Source: JBAXPV01 sp037132075 (GTDB taxonomy: Bacteria; Bacteroidota; Bacteroidia; Bacteroidales; CAIXZF01). Taken from it: a stretch of DNA of 64,000 nt. How positions within the stretch are numbered: position 1 is the first letter of the stretch; each line of letters starts with the position of its first letter. Below the pieces are notes generated by a model. It was given only the letters and a program-made list of their open reading frames with translations. It made no database searches and had not been told where the DNA came from. Positions 19,135 through 28,000 of this stretch are shown one piece after another. Location: assembly GCA_037132075.1 (NCBI GenBank), contig JBAXPV010000001.1, positions 62,001 through 126,000 of the forward strand, given 5' to 3'. Made by a program: the position numbers and the translations under genes.

Positions 19135-20430
19135 TTACAAACTCCAGTAAGTCAAATTCTGAATCCGGCCCCTGAAAGCACCTTTCACATCAGCAATTAT
19201 AGCCTTGTCGTTTGTGATGGAAGCAAAGAAAGCTTCGTCAAGCAGGGCGTAAGGCTTGTGCTGTACGGCAATCACAACGGCATCATAATCACTACCAGGT
19301 TTTTCGACAAAGGAAATCCCATATTCATGATAAAACTCTTCTGAAGATGCAAAAGGATCAACAACATCAACCTTTACGCCATAGGACATAAACTCATTAA
19401 TGATGTCAGGGACGCGTGAATTGCGGATGTCAGTGACATCTTCCTTAAAAGTAGCACCCATCACCAAAACCCTGGCGTTGAGTACGTTTTTTCCGGCGGC
19501 AATCATCTTTTTTACCACTTGCTTGGCTACATAAAAGCCCATGGTGTCATTGACAAAACGACCGGCATTGATGATCTGTGGGTGATAGCGGAGCTTCTTG
19601 GCCTTATAACTGAGGTAATAAGGATCAACACCGATACAATGTCCGCCGACCAATCCCGGGTAAAACTTCAGAAAGTTCCATTTCGTCCCGGCTGCCTCAA
19701 GCACTTCAAAGGTATTGATATTAAGCCTGTTGAATATAATTGACAATTCATTCATCAGGGCAATGTTGACATCGCGCTGGGTATTTTCGATGATCTTGGC
19801 CGCTTCTGCTACTTTAATATTGGAAGCACGATGAACACCGGCTTTCACGACAAGCTCATAGGTTTTTGCTACTTCTTCGAGGGATTCAGGGTCACCTGCA
19901 GCCACGATCTTAATGACCGTAGTGAGGGTGTGTTCTTTATCTCCCGGATTGATCCGCTCCGGGCTATAGCCCAATTTAAAATCCTCGGGATAGGACAAGC
20001 CACTTTCTTTCTCGAGGATCGGAAGACAGTCTTCTTCGGTAGCTCCCGGATATACGGTAGATTCATAAACGACATAATCACCCTTTTTCAGGATCTTCCC
20101 AACGCTGCGTGTAGCCGACAGCAAGGGCCGGAGGTCAGGCATGTTGCTGTCGTCGATTGGCGTTGGCACTGCCACAATATGAAAAGAAGCTTCCTTGAGA
20201 TCCTGGGGATCACTGCTAAAACTGATGTCACATCCCTCAAACTCCGCAGCATCCAGTTCATTGCTGGGATCAATATGATTATTCATCATTTCAACCCGGT
20301 CGGCTTTGATGTCAAAACCAATGACGGAGATCTTCCTGGCAAATTCAAGTGCAATAGGCAAGCCTACGTAACCCAGGCCTATGACGGAGAGTTTGGTTTC
20401 TTTGTTGAGGAGTTTTTGGTAGATTGACAT
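19135..20430 (-). CDS. wbpA: UDP-N-acetylglucosamine 6-dehydrogenase-type (WbpA/TviB-like)
   Basis: This 431-residue nucleotide-sugar dehydrogenase of the UDP-Glc/GDP-Man dehydrogenase family has an N-terminal Rossmann motif SVIGLGYVGLPIALEF (about 15-30), the catalytic-Cys segment VGGHCIGVDPYYLSYKA (about 263-280) and a C-terminal nucleotide-binding domain (VLVMGATFKEDVTDIRNS). The sequence resembles the TviB/WbpA branch that oxidises C6 of UDP-GlcNAc to UDP-GlcNAcA. With the next three genes it forms the WbpA-WbpB-WbpE-WbpD pathway to UDP-2,3-diacetamido-2,3-dideoxy-glucuronate, a building block of surface polysaccharide. Substrate assignment rests mainly on this context. Confidence 0.85.
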   Translation of the reverse strand: MSIYQKLLNKETKLSVIGLGYVGLPIALEFARKISVIGFDIKADRVEMMNNHIDPSNELDAAEFEGCDISFSSDPQDLKEASFHIVAVPTPIDDSNMPDLRPLLSATRSVGKILKKGDYVVYESTVYPGATEEDCLPILEKESGLSYPEDFKLGYSPERINPGDKEHTLTTVIKIVAAGDPESLEEVAKTYELVVKAGVHRASNIKVAEAAKIIENTQRDVNIALMNELSIIFNRLNINTFEVLEAAGTKWNFLKFYPGLVGGHCIGVDPYYLSYKAKKLRYHPQIINAGRFVNDTMGFYVAKQVVKKMIAAGKNVLNARVLVMGATFKEDVTDIRNSRVPDIINEFMSYGVKVDVVDPFASSEEFYHEYGISFVEKPGSDYDAVVIAVQHKPYALLDEAFFASITNDKAIIADVKGAFRGRIQNLTYWSL

Positions 20431-20503
20431 TTGGAAAAGGTTAGTGTGCTAATTTACTGATTTGCAGGTGTGCTAATGTAATATGCCCATGGGCTAGTAT
20501 TGG

Positions 20504-21445
20504 TTATACAGGTTTTAAAAAAGGATGATAATCTCCGACGAGTCCTGCTGCCTGGGCATTGCGGATGGTGTATACTGTTTCTATGCTGCCGCGGGCATCT
20601 TCCGGGCCGAAGCCCTTGCCGGCAAGTATGTTCTGATAGGTGACGGTATGCAGATCCGTAAATCCACCGCTGAATTCAATCTCTTCTTTGTCGACGGTGA
20701 TGGAGCGGAATGTCCGTTGACCTTTTGCCCTGATATCGGCCGGGACATCCATCACATCCAGGCTTAAAAACCATCTGACCCGTGCCCTGGGGAGTCGTAG
20801 AAACCCCCCTGCCTTGTCATCAGATGATTTGTGCAGAATGTTTTCTACCGGAGCACCAAAGATCCATGTAAGCATGTCGAAAAAATGGACCCCGATATTG
20901 GTGGCAATCCCGCCTGACTTCGTGACATCCCCCTTCCAGGAAATAAAATACCACTTTCCGCGGGAAGTGATATAACTAAGGTCAATGTCATAGATTTTAT
21001 CCGGTGGTCCAGCTTCCACCTTTTCTTTTAAGGCGATAATGGCTGGATGATATCTCAGCTGCAGTATATTATAGATCTTGCGTCCAGTCTCCTTTTCGAT
21101 TTCCGTTAAGGCATCGATGTTCCAGGGATTCAGCACGAGGGGCTTCTCACAAATGGCATGCGCCTGGTTCCGCAAACTCAGCCTGATGTGGGCATCATGA
21201 AGATAATTCGGAGAGCAGATACTGACGAAATCTATCTTCTCATCGCCTTTCCGGCGCATCTTGTCAATATGCCTGTCGAAGCGCTCGGTTTCAGTAAAAA
21301 ACTCCGCATTGGGGAAGTAATTATCGAGGATCCCGACATTGTCGTGCTGGTCGAGTGCCGCAACCAGCTTATTTCCAGTCTCATGGATGGCCTTCATATG
21401 CCTGGATGCCACGAAGCCAGCTGCGCCTATTAATGCAAAATTCAT
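20504..21445 (-). CDS. wlbA: Gfo/Idh/MocA oxidoreductase, WbpB/WlbA-type
   Basis: From ATG 21445 the protein has 313 residues and begins with MNFALIGAAGFVASRHMKAI, whose G-x-A-G-F-V-A pattern is typical of WlbA/WbpB, the NAD-dependent UDP-GlcNAcA 3-dehydrogenase. A further upstream ATG at 21508 would add 21 residues before the Rossmann fold and is unlikely. The EKP motif (AICEKPLVLNP) common to this family is present, and the TNIGVHFFDML segment carries the conserved active-site His. It makes the 3-keto sugar that the aminotransferase encoded upstream converts. It lies 73 bp before wbpA, with only a short gap. Confidence 0.88.
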   Translation of the reverse strand: MNFALIGAAGFVASRHMKAIHETGNKLVAALDQHDNVGILDNYFPNAEFFTETERFDRHIDKMRRKGDEKIDFVSICSPNYLHDAHIRLSLRNQAHAICEKPLVLNPWNIDALTEIEKETGRKIYNILQLRYHPAIIALKEKVEAGPPDKIYDIDLSYITSRGKWYFISWKGDVTKSGGIATNIGVHFFDMLTWIFGAPVENILHKSSDDKAGGFLRLPRARVRWFLSLDVMDVPADIRAKGQRTFRSITVDKEEIEFSGGFTDLHTVTYQNILAGKGFGPEDARGSIETVYTIRNAQAAGLVGDYHPFLKPV

Positions 21446-21482
21446 GGGTTTCAAGGTATTTTCCACATTTTGTATTTGGAAA

Positions 21483-22061
21483 TCAGGAGATCTTCCTGAC
21501 AGTTTCATTCTTTAATTCATAAGTCTCATTACTCTCAGGGCAAGTTGCGATGCCTTCACTGCTGAATTTCAGCTTGTGCCCGAATTCGCTCATCCATGCA
21601 GTCTGTCGGGCTGGATTACCTACCACCAGGGCATAGGCAGGAACGTCCTTTGTAACCACAGTCCCGGCCCCGACAAAAGCAAACTCGCCGATCTCGATTC
21701 CGCAGACGATGGTGGCATTGGCGCCGATGCTGGCACCATGTCGAACCAAAGTCTTCGAGTAATTTCCCCGACGATTGACGGCAGAACGGGGATTGATCAC
21801 ATTGGTAAACACCATAGAAGGTCCGAGGAAAACATCATCTTCACAAACAACGCCGCTGTAGATAGAGACATTGTTCTGAACTTTCACATTATTCCCCAAA
21901 ACGACCTGTGGCGACACCACCACGTTTTGGCCCAGGTTACAGTTCTCCCCAAGTGTGGCATCAGGCATGATGTGTGAAAAATGCCAGATCTTCGTGCCTT
22001 TGCCGATCGTACAACCGGCATCGATCACTGCGGTTTCATGCGCGAAATATTCCTTTTCCAT
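21483..22061 (-). CDS. wlbB: left-handed beta-helix N-acetyltransferase, WbpD/WlbB-type
   Basis: This 192-residue acetyltransferase is built from hexapeptide repeats ([LIV]-G-x4; for example TIGKGTKIWHF, NVVVSPQVVLGNNV, ASIGANATIVCG, EIGEFAFVGAGTVVTKDVP), which fold as a trimeric left-handed beta-helix. The start MEKEYFAHETAVID and the HFSHIMPDA segment fit WlbB/WbpD, which acetylates the 3-amino group of UDP-GlcNAc3NA using acetyl-CoA. It lies 2 bp after the aminotransferase gene and 37 bp before the WlbA gene, so it is clearly part of the same operon and pathway. Confidence 0.88.
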   Translation of the reverse strand: MEKEYFAHETAVIDAGCTIGKGTKIWHFSHIMPDATLGENCNLGQNVVVSPQVVLGNNVKVQNNVSIYSGVVCEDDVFLGPSMVFTNVINPRSAVNRRGNYSKTLVRHGASIGANATIVCGIEIGEFAFVGAGTVVTKDVPAYALVVGNPARQTAWMSEFGHKLKFSSEGIATCPESNETYELKNETVRKIS

Positions 22062-22063
22062 CG

Positions 22064-23200
22064 TTAATTTGCATTCAGAAATTCCAACAAACTGCCGGTA
22101 ATGTATTGAATCTGATCGGCATCAAGTTCAGTATGCATCGGCAAACTGATGACCAGCTGTGCACTTTTCTCGGTGACAGGGAAATCACCTTCCTTATACC
22201 GTGGGTCGAGGTAGGCTTTTTGCATATGTAATGGAACCGGATAATAAACCATCACTGGAATGTCTTTTTCACCCATGAACTTGAGCAGGGCCTCACGATC
22301 GATGCCATGCGTCAGAAGCGTATATTGATGAAACACATGGGTTGAATACGAAGAACGAACAGGGATACTTAGTTTTGGGTTCCCGGCAAAGGCTTTGTCA
22401 TAGGCATTGGCAGCTGCCTGGCGGGCGGCGGCATAGGAGTCGAGTTGTTTTAGCTTCACACTCAAAACTGCTGCCTGGATGCTGTCGAGACGTGAATTCA
22501 CCCCAATCAGGTCGTGGTAATAGCGAACCTTCATGCCATGATTCACAATCACTCTTAATTGATCAGCAAGCGCGTCGTCGTTGGTAAAGATTGCTCCTCC
22601 ATCCCCATAACAACCTAAGTTCTTGGAAGGGAAAAAAGAAGTACAGCCGATGTCACCCATGGTGCCTGACTTTTTCCTGCTGCCATCCTTAAAAATATAA
22701 TCTGCACCAATAGACTGGCATGCATCTTCAATTATAAAAAGATTGAATTCTTTGGCGATTTCGAAAATTGCTTCCATATTGGCATTCTGACCGAAGAGGT
22801 GGACAGGCACAATCGCTTTCGTTTTGGGCGTGATGGCATTTCGTATAGCCACCGGATCTATATTAAAAGTCCCTTCCTCACAATCCACCAGGACCGGGAC
22901 CAGGCGCAGTAAAGCAATCACTTCAGCAGTAGCGATGAAGGTGAAAGAAGTGGTGATGACCTCGTCGCCAGCTTGCAAACCAAGCGCCATCATCGAAACC
23001 TGTAAGGCATCAGTGCCATTGGCACAGGGAATCACATGTTTCACACCCAGGTATTGCTCCAGTTCTGACTGGAAACGTTTTACGGCAGGACCGTTAATAA
23101 ACATACAAGATTCAACGACTTCCTGGATTCCGGAATTGATCTCTTCATGGATTTTCCGATACTGGCTGGCCAGGTCAACCATCTGGATTTTTTTCATCAT
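22064..23200 (-). CDS. wlbC: DegT/DnrJ/EryC1 aminotransferase, WbpE/WlbC-type
   Basis: This 378-residue PLP-dependent sugar aminotransferase shows MVDLASQYRKI at the start, PCANGTDALQVSMMALG (cofactor phosphate site), the internal-aldimine Lys in SFFPSKNLGCYGDGG (about residue 190) and HQYTLL near the end. In the WbpE/WlbC pathway it transfers an amino group from glutamate to the 3-keto sugar nucleotide. ATG codons at 23200 and 23197 are both possible. A -7 promoter element lies about 25 bp upstream on the minus strand, so this is the first gene of the sugar operon. Confidence 0.9.
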   Translation of the reverse strand: MMKKIQMVDLASQYRKIHEEINSGIQEVVESCMFINGPAVKRFQSELEQYLGVKHVIPCANGTDALQVSMMALGLQAGDEVITTSFTFIATAEVIALLRLVPVLVDCEEGTFNIDPVAIRNAITPKTKAIVPVHLFGQNANMEAIFEIAKEFNLFIIEDACQSIGADYIFKDGSRKKSGTMGDIGCTSFFPSKNLGCYGDGGAIFTNDDALADQLRVIVNHGMKVRYYHDLIGVNSRLDSIQAAVLSVKLKQLDSYAAARQAAANAYDKAFAGNPKLSIPVRSSYSTHVFHQYTLLTHGIDREALLKFMGEKDIPVMVYYPVPLHMQKAYLDPRYKEGDFPVTEKSAQLVISLPMHTELDADQIQYITGSLLEFLNAN

Positions 23201-23223
23201 ATAGCGTTTTTCAAAATAGCACG

Positions 23224-23231
23224 CAAAGGTA
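23224..23231 (-). promoter_or_regulatory. -7 promoter element for the sugar-nucleotide operon
   Basis: TACCTTTG on the minus strand, about 24 bp upstream of the aminotransferase start. It matches the Bacteroidota -7 consensus; no clear TTG is seen at the expected distance. Confidence 0.5.
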
Positions 23232-23267
23232 GGAAAAATTGAGGATTCGCCTGAGTTTTGAATTCAT

Positions 23268-23299
23268 GACCCCAAATTGACATTAAAAAATTAACTTTG
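23268..23299 (+). promoter_or_regulatory. Bacteroidota-type promoter for 23317 gene
   Basis: TTG at 23268-23270, a 21-bp spacer and TAACTTTG at 23292-23299 match the consensus. It overlaps a possible GTG start at 23299, supporting ATG 23317 as the real start. Confidence 0.6.
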
Positions 23300-23316
23300 T
23301 GGACCATTTCTCTTGC

Positions 23317-24072
23317 ATGCGACTCAAAACTATACTTCTGCTGATCTTCTCTTTATCTTTTGCCAGTTCTATGGCTCAAGCTTTGCTCATCGACTCTGCC
23401 TATTCCTGTGGATTCTTCCAGATTCATTATGGACTAACAGTACCCGGAGGCGACATGGCCAAACGCTATGGATTAACTTCAAATGTTGGCCTCAGCATTT
23501 CATTCAAAACTGATAAAAACCGGGCATGGGGTGGCTGTTTTGACTATCTCTTCGGGAATAAAGTTAAGGAGACAGACATCCTTAAAAACATTGCCACCAA
23601 AGATGGCTTTGTGATAGATGCGAATGGCACCTACGCTGATATTTTTCTTCTCGAGAGAGGATTTCAAGCCTCCGCAAACGTAGGGAAGATCATCCCAATC
23701 AACAAAACAAACCTCAACAGTGGGATCATCATTACGGCAGGGGCTGGTTACCTGATGCATAAAATCAGGATAGAAAACACCGACAATGCCGCGCCCCAGG
23801 TGAAAGGGGATTATAAAAAAGGCTATGACAGGCTGGCTGGCGGCTTGTCACTGAACCAGTTTGTCGGATATATCTATTTCGGCCCTTCCAAGGTCTATAA
23901 TTGTTATGCTGGATTTGAGATCACAGAAGGCTTTACCCGTGGACTCCGGCAATTTAACTTCGACACACAATTGCCCGGGAATGAGACCAGGCTCGACTTA
24001 CTCTATGGATTTCGCGTGGGTTGGGTCATACCGTTCAGGAAACACTCAGGCCAGGTCGTTTATTATTATTAG
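23317..24072 (+). CDS. outer-membrane beta-barrel-like protein, unknown
   Basis: The protein is about 251 residues from ATG 23317, chosen because the first residues (MRLKTILLLIFSLSFASSMAQ) form a clean signal peptide and the promoter covers the earlier GTG. The mature part alternates polar and hydrophobic residues in short strands with Gly and aromatic residues (for example IHYGLTVPGG, GWVIPFRKHSG, VVYYY at the very end), as in small outer-membrane beta-barrels. The final aromatic residue fits a barrel-insertion signal. I do not recognise a named family. It is followed after 12 bp by waaA, so it may belong to the same envelope-building operon. Confidence 0.6.
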   Translation: MRLKTILLLIFSLSFASSMAQALLIDSAYSCGFFQIHYGLTVPGGDMAKRYGLTSNVGLSISFKTDKNRAWGGCFDYLFGNKVKETDILKNIATKDGFVIDANGTYADIFLLERGFQASANVGKIIPINKTNLNSGIIITAGAGYLMHKIRIENTDNAAPQVKGDYKKGYDRLAGGLSLNQFVGYIYFGPSKVYNCYAGFEITEGFTRGLRQFNFDTQLPGNETRLDLLYGFRVGWVIPFRKHSGQVVYYY

Positions 24073-24084
24073 TCAGATCTGAGC

Positions 24085-25323
24085 ATGAGATTCATTTACA
24101 AGCTATTCATATTCATATACTTATTCCTGATAAGGTTTGCCTCCCTCTTTAATGACAAAGCAGCACTCTGGCATAAGGGTCGCGAGAATCTGTGGGAAGA
24201 TTTGCAAAAAAAACTCATGCCAGGTCATAAACGTATCTGGTTTCATTGTGCTTCCTTGGGAGAATTCGAGCAGGGACGCCCGCTGATCGAAGCATGCAGG
24301 GTGAAATACCCCGACTATGAAATCCTCCTCACCTTCTTCTCCCCTTCTGGATATGAGGTCAGAAAAAACTATGACGGCGTTGACTTTATCTTTTACCTTC
24401 CGATGGATACACCGCAGCAGGCGAAACGTTTTGTAGAAATCGTCCAACCAACTGTTGTGTTTTTTATCAAATATGAATATTGGTATAATATGCTGAACGT
24501 CCTGGATAAAAAGCATATACCTGTCTTTATTGTATCAGCCATCTTCCGTCCCACACAGCATTTTTTCAGCTTTTATGGAAGCTGGTTCCGGGCTCATCTG
24601 TCGAAAATCACGCATTTCTTTGTTCAAAATGAGGAGTCACTGGCAATACTCGCTTCTATCGGAATAAAGCAAACGAGCCTCACAGGCGACACACGTTTCG
24701 ACAGAGTCTTCACTATCGCACAACAGGCGAAGGAATTCCCTCTGATTAAAGAATTCAGGGGGGATGATTCCTTATTCCTGCTTGGCAGCAGCTGGCCTGA
24801 AGATGAAAAAATCGTCAGTGAGCTGATCGCCAAAAACTTGCCCGGTTTAAAATTTGTCATTGCGCCACATGAGGTTACGGAGAGCAGAATACAGACTCTG
24901 CTGGAAAAAATGCCTGAAGGCACACTTCGCTACACCAAGCTTGAAAAAGGCAGCAAAAGCGAATCACCGAAAGTCCTGATTGTTGACTCAATGGGAATAT
25001 TGTCGAGTCTTTACCAATATGCTTCTTTTGCCTACATCGGGGGCGGATTCGGGAAAGGGATACATAACGTATTGGAAGCAGCTACCTTTGGGATGCCTGT
25101 TTTCTTCGGACCTAATTACCTGAGGTTCCAGGAGGCATGTGACCTGGTGGAAAGAGGTGGTGCCTTCCCGCTGAGCGACTCCAGAACGCTCATCGGAAAA
25201 GTTCAGGAACTCCAGGGAAATCCTGTTCATCATGATAAAATCTCAAGCATCACCAAATCATATGTAAGTGAGAAAAGGGGCGCAACAGCTCAAATCCTTT
25301 CCAAAATCAACAGCTACCTTTAA
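24085..25323 (+). CDS. waaA: 3-deoxy-D-manno-octulosonic acid transferase
   Basis: This 412-residue GT-B glycosyltransferase (GT30) adds Kdo to lipid A at the cytoplasmic face of the inner membrane. It has an N-terminal membrane anchor (about 1-22), the HCASLGEFEQGRPLIE segment with the catalytic Glu (about residue 60), and a C-terminal CMP-Kdo binding half with VEAATFGMPVFFGPN-type features (here LEAATFGMPVFFGPN). Length is normal. The gene follows the outer-membrane protein gene by 12 bp and precedes folK by 12 bp. The organism should therefore make Kdo-containing lipopolysaccharide. Confidence 0.93.
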   Translation: MRFIYKLFIFIYLFLIRFASLFNDKAALWHKGRENLWEDLQKKLMPGHKRIWFHCASLGEFEQGRPLIEACRVKYPDYEILLTFFSPSGYEVRKNYDGVDFIFYLPMDTPQQAKRFVEIVQPTVVFFIKYEYWYNMLNVLDKKHIPVFIVSAIFRPTQHFFSFYGSWFRAHLSKITHFFVQNEESLAILASIGIKQTSLTGDTRFDRVFTIAQQAKEFPLIKEFRGDDSLFLLGSSWPEDEKIVSELIAKNLPGLKFVIAPHEVTESRIQTLLEKMPEGTLRYTKLEKGSKSESPKVLIVDSMGILSSLYQYASFAYIGGGFGKGIHNVLEAATFGMPVFFGPNYLRFQEACDLVERGGAFPLSDSRTLIGKVQELQGNPVHHDKISSITKSYVSEKRGATAQILSKINSYL

Positions 25324-25335
25324 TATAATTCACTC

Positions 25336-25848
25336 ATGGCCAATGTCTTTATTTCCCTGGGAAGCAACCAGGGGGATCGCCTGCAACACTTGCTCAAGGG
25401 GCAACAACGACTGGAAGAGTTGGGCCATGTTGAGCATGTGTCATCCGTTTATGAGACCGAACCCTGGGGCTTCAACAGCCCGATTGCCTTTCTCAACCAG
25501 GTAATCCAGATCTCAACAGATTTGTCAGCTCAAGACCTGATGCAGGAAATCCTGGATATAGAAAAGGAGAATGGCAGAACCCGGACAAGGCCAGGGTATT
25601 CCTCAAGGACGATTGATATTGATATCTTGTTTTACGACGACCTGGTGCTTGATACGCCGCTCTTAATCCTACCCCATCCAAAGCTTCATGAAAGACTGTT
25701 TGTACTGCAGCCACTTGCTGAAATCGCTCCGATGTACCTGCATCCTGTTCTGAATAAACCTATTATTGGGTTATTGGAGGAATGCAAGGATGATTCGTGG
25801 ATTGAGATTTTGACGAATGCACCTCATCCTTCACCCCCTTCGCCTTAA
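25336..25848 (+). CDS. folK: 2-amino-4-hydroxy-6-hydroxymethyldihydropteridine diphosphokinase
   Basis: This 170-residue protein catalyses pyrophosphate transfer from ATP to hydroxymethyl-dihydropterin in folate synthesis. Family motifs are present: SLGSNQGDR (about 6-14), ETEPWGF, the RTRPGYSSRTIDIDILFYDD segment with the metal-binding Asp pair, and LPHPKLHERLFVLQPLAEI. The end of the protein (HPSPPSP) is low-complexity and lies beyond the usual fold, perhaps because the stop codon has shifted into repeat-like DNA. It is the last gene of the unit that starts at 23317, followed by a hairpin terminator. Confidence 0.94.
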   Translation: MANVFISLGSNQGDRLQHLLKGQQRLEELGHVEHVSSVYETEPWGFNSPIAFLNQVIQISTDLSAQDLMQEILDIEKENGRTRTRPGYSSRTIDIDILFYDDLVLDTPLLILPHPKLHERLFVLQPLAEIAPMYLHPVLNKPIIGLLEECKDDSWIEILTNAPHPSPPSP

Positions 25849-25890
25849 AGATTTGACACCGAGGGGGCCACGGTATGAAGTGACCCCATA

Positions 25891-25922
25891 AAAAAAAGGT
25901 GCCTGTAAACAAGCACCCTTTT
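25891..25922. terminator. bidirectional rho-independent terminator
   Basis: A run of A, stem GGTGC / GCACC with a ~10-nt loop, and a run of T. It sits between convergent folK (+) and the OmpA/TPR lipoprotein gene (-) and can serve both. Confidence 0.75.
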
Positions 25923-25941
25923 AAGATCAATTCAATTTTCT

Positions 25942-27801
25942 TTACTTCACAATTGACTGGAAGTCAGCATTGCTGAAGAATTTCAGGAATTCCCTATCCT
26001 GGGCGGCAACGGCTTTAAGTGCAGCCTTTTCCTTACAGGCCTTACGAAGATTGTCGATCACCATATTCTGATTTTGAGTCCTGGCACCAAGGATTGCACT
26101 GAGGTAATATTTGTCAGCGCCATCAGTAGCACAAGATAAATTGGTGCCTGCCTCTGTGTTGTTCCCTGCGAGCATTTGAGCCAGACCCAGGTTCTCATTA
26201 CATTTCTTTGCAGACAGCTGACCGATGGCTTTTTTGTAATCACCTTCCGTAATGGTGATGATTCCATTGTTATAATCGGTATTTACGCCCAAGTCAGTTG
26301 ACGCTTTATAATATCCTTTTGCACCTGCATAGTCAAGATTTTTGGCAGCGAGCGCACCCATATTGTTCAATACAATCGGATTGTTTGGTGACAAAGTGTT
26401 GGCTTTGGTGATGAATTCTTTGGCTTCATCCAGGTTTCCTTGTTTAAGGCCAACGAAAGCAACATTGTTGAAGCCTTTCCAATCGCCAGGGAAATATTTG
26501 GTGAGGTTTTTATAGATCTTGTATTGGGTGTTGATATCAGCAGTCAGGCTGGCAGCATAAAGCATCTCTTTCTGATCCAGTGAATCTGGTTTTTCAAGCG
26601 CAAGCCTGGCAATGGTAGCATCCGTTTTCTTAGGAAGATAGCTGCTAACGGTGATCTCGGTACGACGAAGCGGAGGAAGGATGTTCTCTTCAATCTCTTT
26701 ATAGATAACCGTCATGTTGCGAATCTCTTGTTCACGTTTTGTGGCATCTGGTTGTGAACGAACAACATTAAGGATGGTGTTTTTGTCTTTAATGTCAGAA
26801 GCAGCAATTGCTTTTTCAAATCCGTTCCAGTCTTCACCATGAGGAGCAACAGCGTAAGGAACAACAGCTGCAGCCGGCATATCTTTTGCCTTGATCTTAT
26901 TCTTCTTCATATACTCAGCACGGGTATCTTTGAAGAATTTCTCGAGATAATCATGACCGGTTTTTGAACGGTTTTCAGAGAGACCCTGGTTACGGCTTTC
27001 TTCACCTTCCGGTGATGCCCAAGCGTCAATATTTAAGGTCTTAAGCGTCCAGTTTTTATTCAAGAATGCTTTCACGCTATCCAGGTCAGCTTTTGCCTGA
27101 GCAGCCTTGTTCAGCTTTAAATTAAGATCAAGATTAAACCTGTCGACGACAAAAAAGATCTTGGCGCCACCTTTGGTGATGATGGTCTCTTTTTCGTAAA
27201 AATCTTTATCGGTTCCTTTGATATAGGTAGTAACTTCCTTTTTATCCGCGATGAGCACATCTTCATTATGAGCAACCTTGTTACAGGTATTGATAACCCC
27301 ATCGCTGAGCTTACGATCGGCAAGTAAAAGTGGTTTTGGATGAGCTGCTGCTTCGCTGGCTTTCATGGTGTTTTTTGCTTCTTCTTTGCCTTTGGCCTTA
27401 AAAGCAACCGGACTAACCTCAAGATCAGAGGCGACCATCGTTTTGTCAAAAGCTACAACATCTGAATAACTGAAAGAACCACCGGTTTTGAATGGAATGA
27501 CAATACCGTCGCCTTTAACTTTTTCTCCTTTTAAAACAATGGGTTTCAACTCTTTCTTCCCATCTGGAGTTTTGATGTAAGGTTGATAGACCATCACAGC
27601 CCTTTTGTTGAAATACTTCGCAGGAAATTCTCCTTTGATATTAACGGCTACTTTTCCACCGTTATTTTCAAGTACAGAAGGGGTTACAGTATATTTAACC
27701 TCAGGATAAAGTTTAGCCATCTTGCCGATACCACAACTGCTAAGAATCATTGCAGAAAGCACTACGATGAACAGATTAAAGAAGTAAGATTTCCTCCTCA
27801 T
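25942..27801 (-). CDS. OmpA-like and TPR lipoprotein
   Basis: The protein has 619 residues from ATG 27801; the upstream promoter and the lipoprotein signal (MRRKSYFFNLFIVV, lipobox LSSC) both favour this start over one at 27891. The N-terminal ~190 residues are beta-rich (PEVKYTVTPSVLEN). In the middle an OmpA-C-like peptidoglycan-binding motif is visible (IDAWASPEGEESRNQGLSENRS). The C-terminal third contains TPR-like helical repeats (for example NNMGALAAKNLDYAGAKGYY). Such proteins are frequent Bacteroidota envelope proteins that may hold the outer membrane to the cell wall. The exact role is not known. A strong promoter lies 60 bp upstream. Confidence 0.8.
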   Translation of the reverse strand: MRRKSYFFNLFIVVLSAMILSSCGIGKMAKLYPEVKYTVTPSVLENNGGKVAVNIKGEFPAKYFNKRAVMVYQPYIKTPDGKKELKPIVLKGEKVKGDGIVIPFKTGGSFSYSDVVAFDKTMVASDLEVSPVAFKAKGKEEAKNTMKASEAAAHPKPLLLADRKLSDGVINTCNKVAHNEDVLIADKKEVTTYIKGTDKDFYEKETIITKGGAKIFFVVDRFNLDLNLKLNKAAQAKADLDSVKAFLNKNWTLKTLNIDAWASPEGEESRNQGLSENRSKTGHDYLEKFFKDTRAEYMKKNKIKAKDMPAAAVVPYAVAPHGEDWNGFEKAIAASDIKDKNTILNVVRSQPDATKREQEIRNMTVIYKEIEENILPPLRRTEITVSSYLPKKTDATIARLALEKPDSLDQKEMLYAASLTADINTQYKIYKNLTKYFPGDWKGFNNVAFVGLKQGNLDEAKEFITKANTLSPNNPIVLNNMGALAAKNLDYAGAKGYYKASTDLGVNTDYNNGIITITEGDYKKAIGQLSAKKCNENLGLAQMLAGNNTEAGTNLSCATDGADKYYLSAILGARTQNQNMVIDNLRKACKEKAALKAVAAQDREFLKFFSNADFQSIVK

Positions 27802-27861
27802 TGTTGTTTTATTTTGATTATTAAATTGATTACTAATAACTTGCCTAATTAGCACAGTATG

Positions 27862-27891
27862 CAAATGTACAATATCTTTCCTGATTAGCAA
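27862..27891 (-). promoter_or_regulatory. Bacteroidota-type promoter for OmpA/TPR gene
   Basis: On the minus strand TTG (27891-27889), a 19-bp spacer and TACATTTG (27869-27862): an exact consensus match. Transcription would begin near 27855, leaving a ~55-nt leader and excluding a start at 27891. Confidence 0.72.
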
Positions 27892-27922
27892 TACTGGCGG
27901 ATTATTTATTATTAATCTAAAT

Positions 27923-28000
27923 GGCTGTTAGGCTGAGGGCTGTTTGGCTGAGGGCTGAGGGCTGAGGGACCTTCAGCCTAATAGCCTTCAGCCTTCAGCC
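27923..28000. repeat. GGCTGAGG short repeats and inverted copies at trmH-family 3' end
   Basis: Seven or so GGCTG(A/T)GG-like units (27923-27968), followed by inverted copies CCTTCAGCC to 28000. The inverted part forms the last codons and stop of the methyltransferase gene, so the element can fold into an imperfect hairpin and may act as its terminator. Confidence 0.55.

Noticed and set aside
19831..20427. 198-residue plus-strand ORF
   Set aside because: Antisense shadow of the nucleotide-sugar dehydrogenase gene; no family signal.
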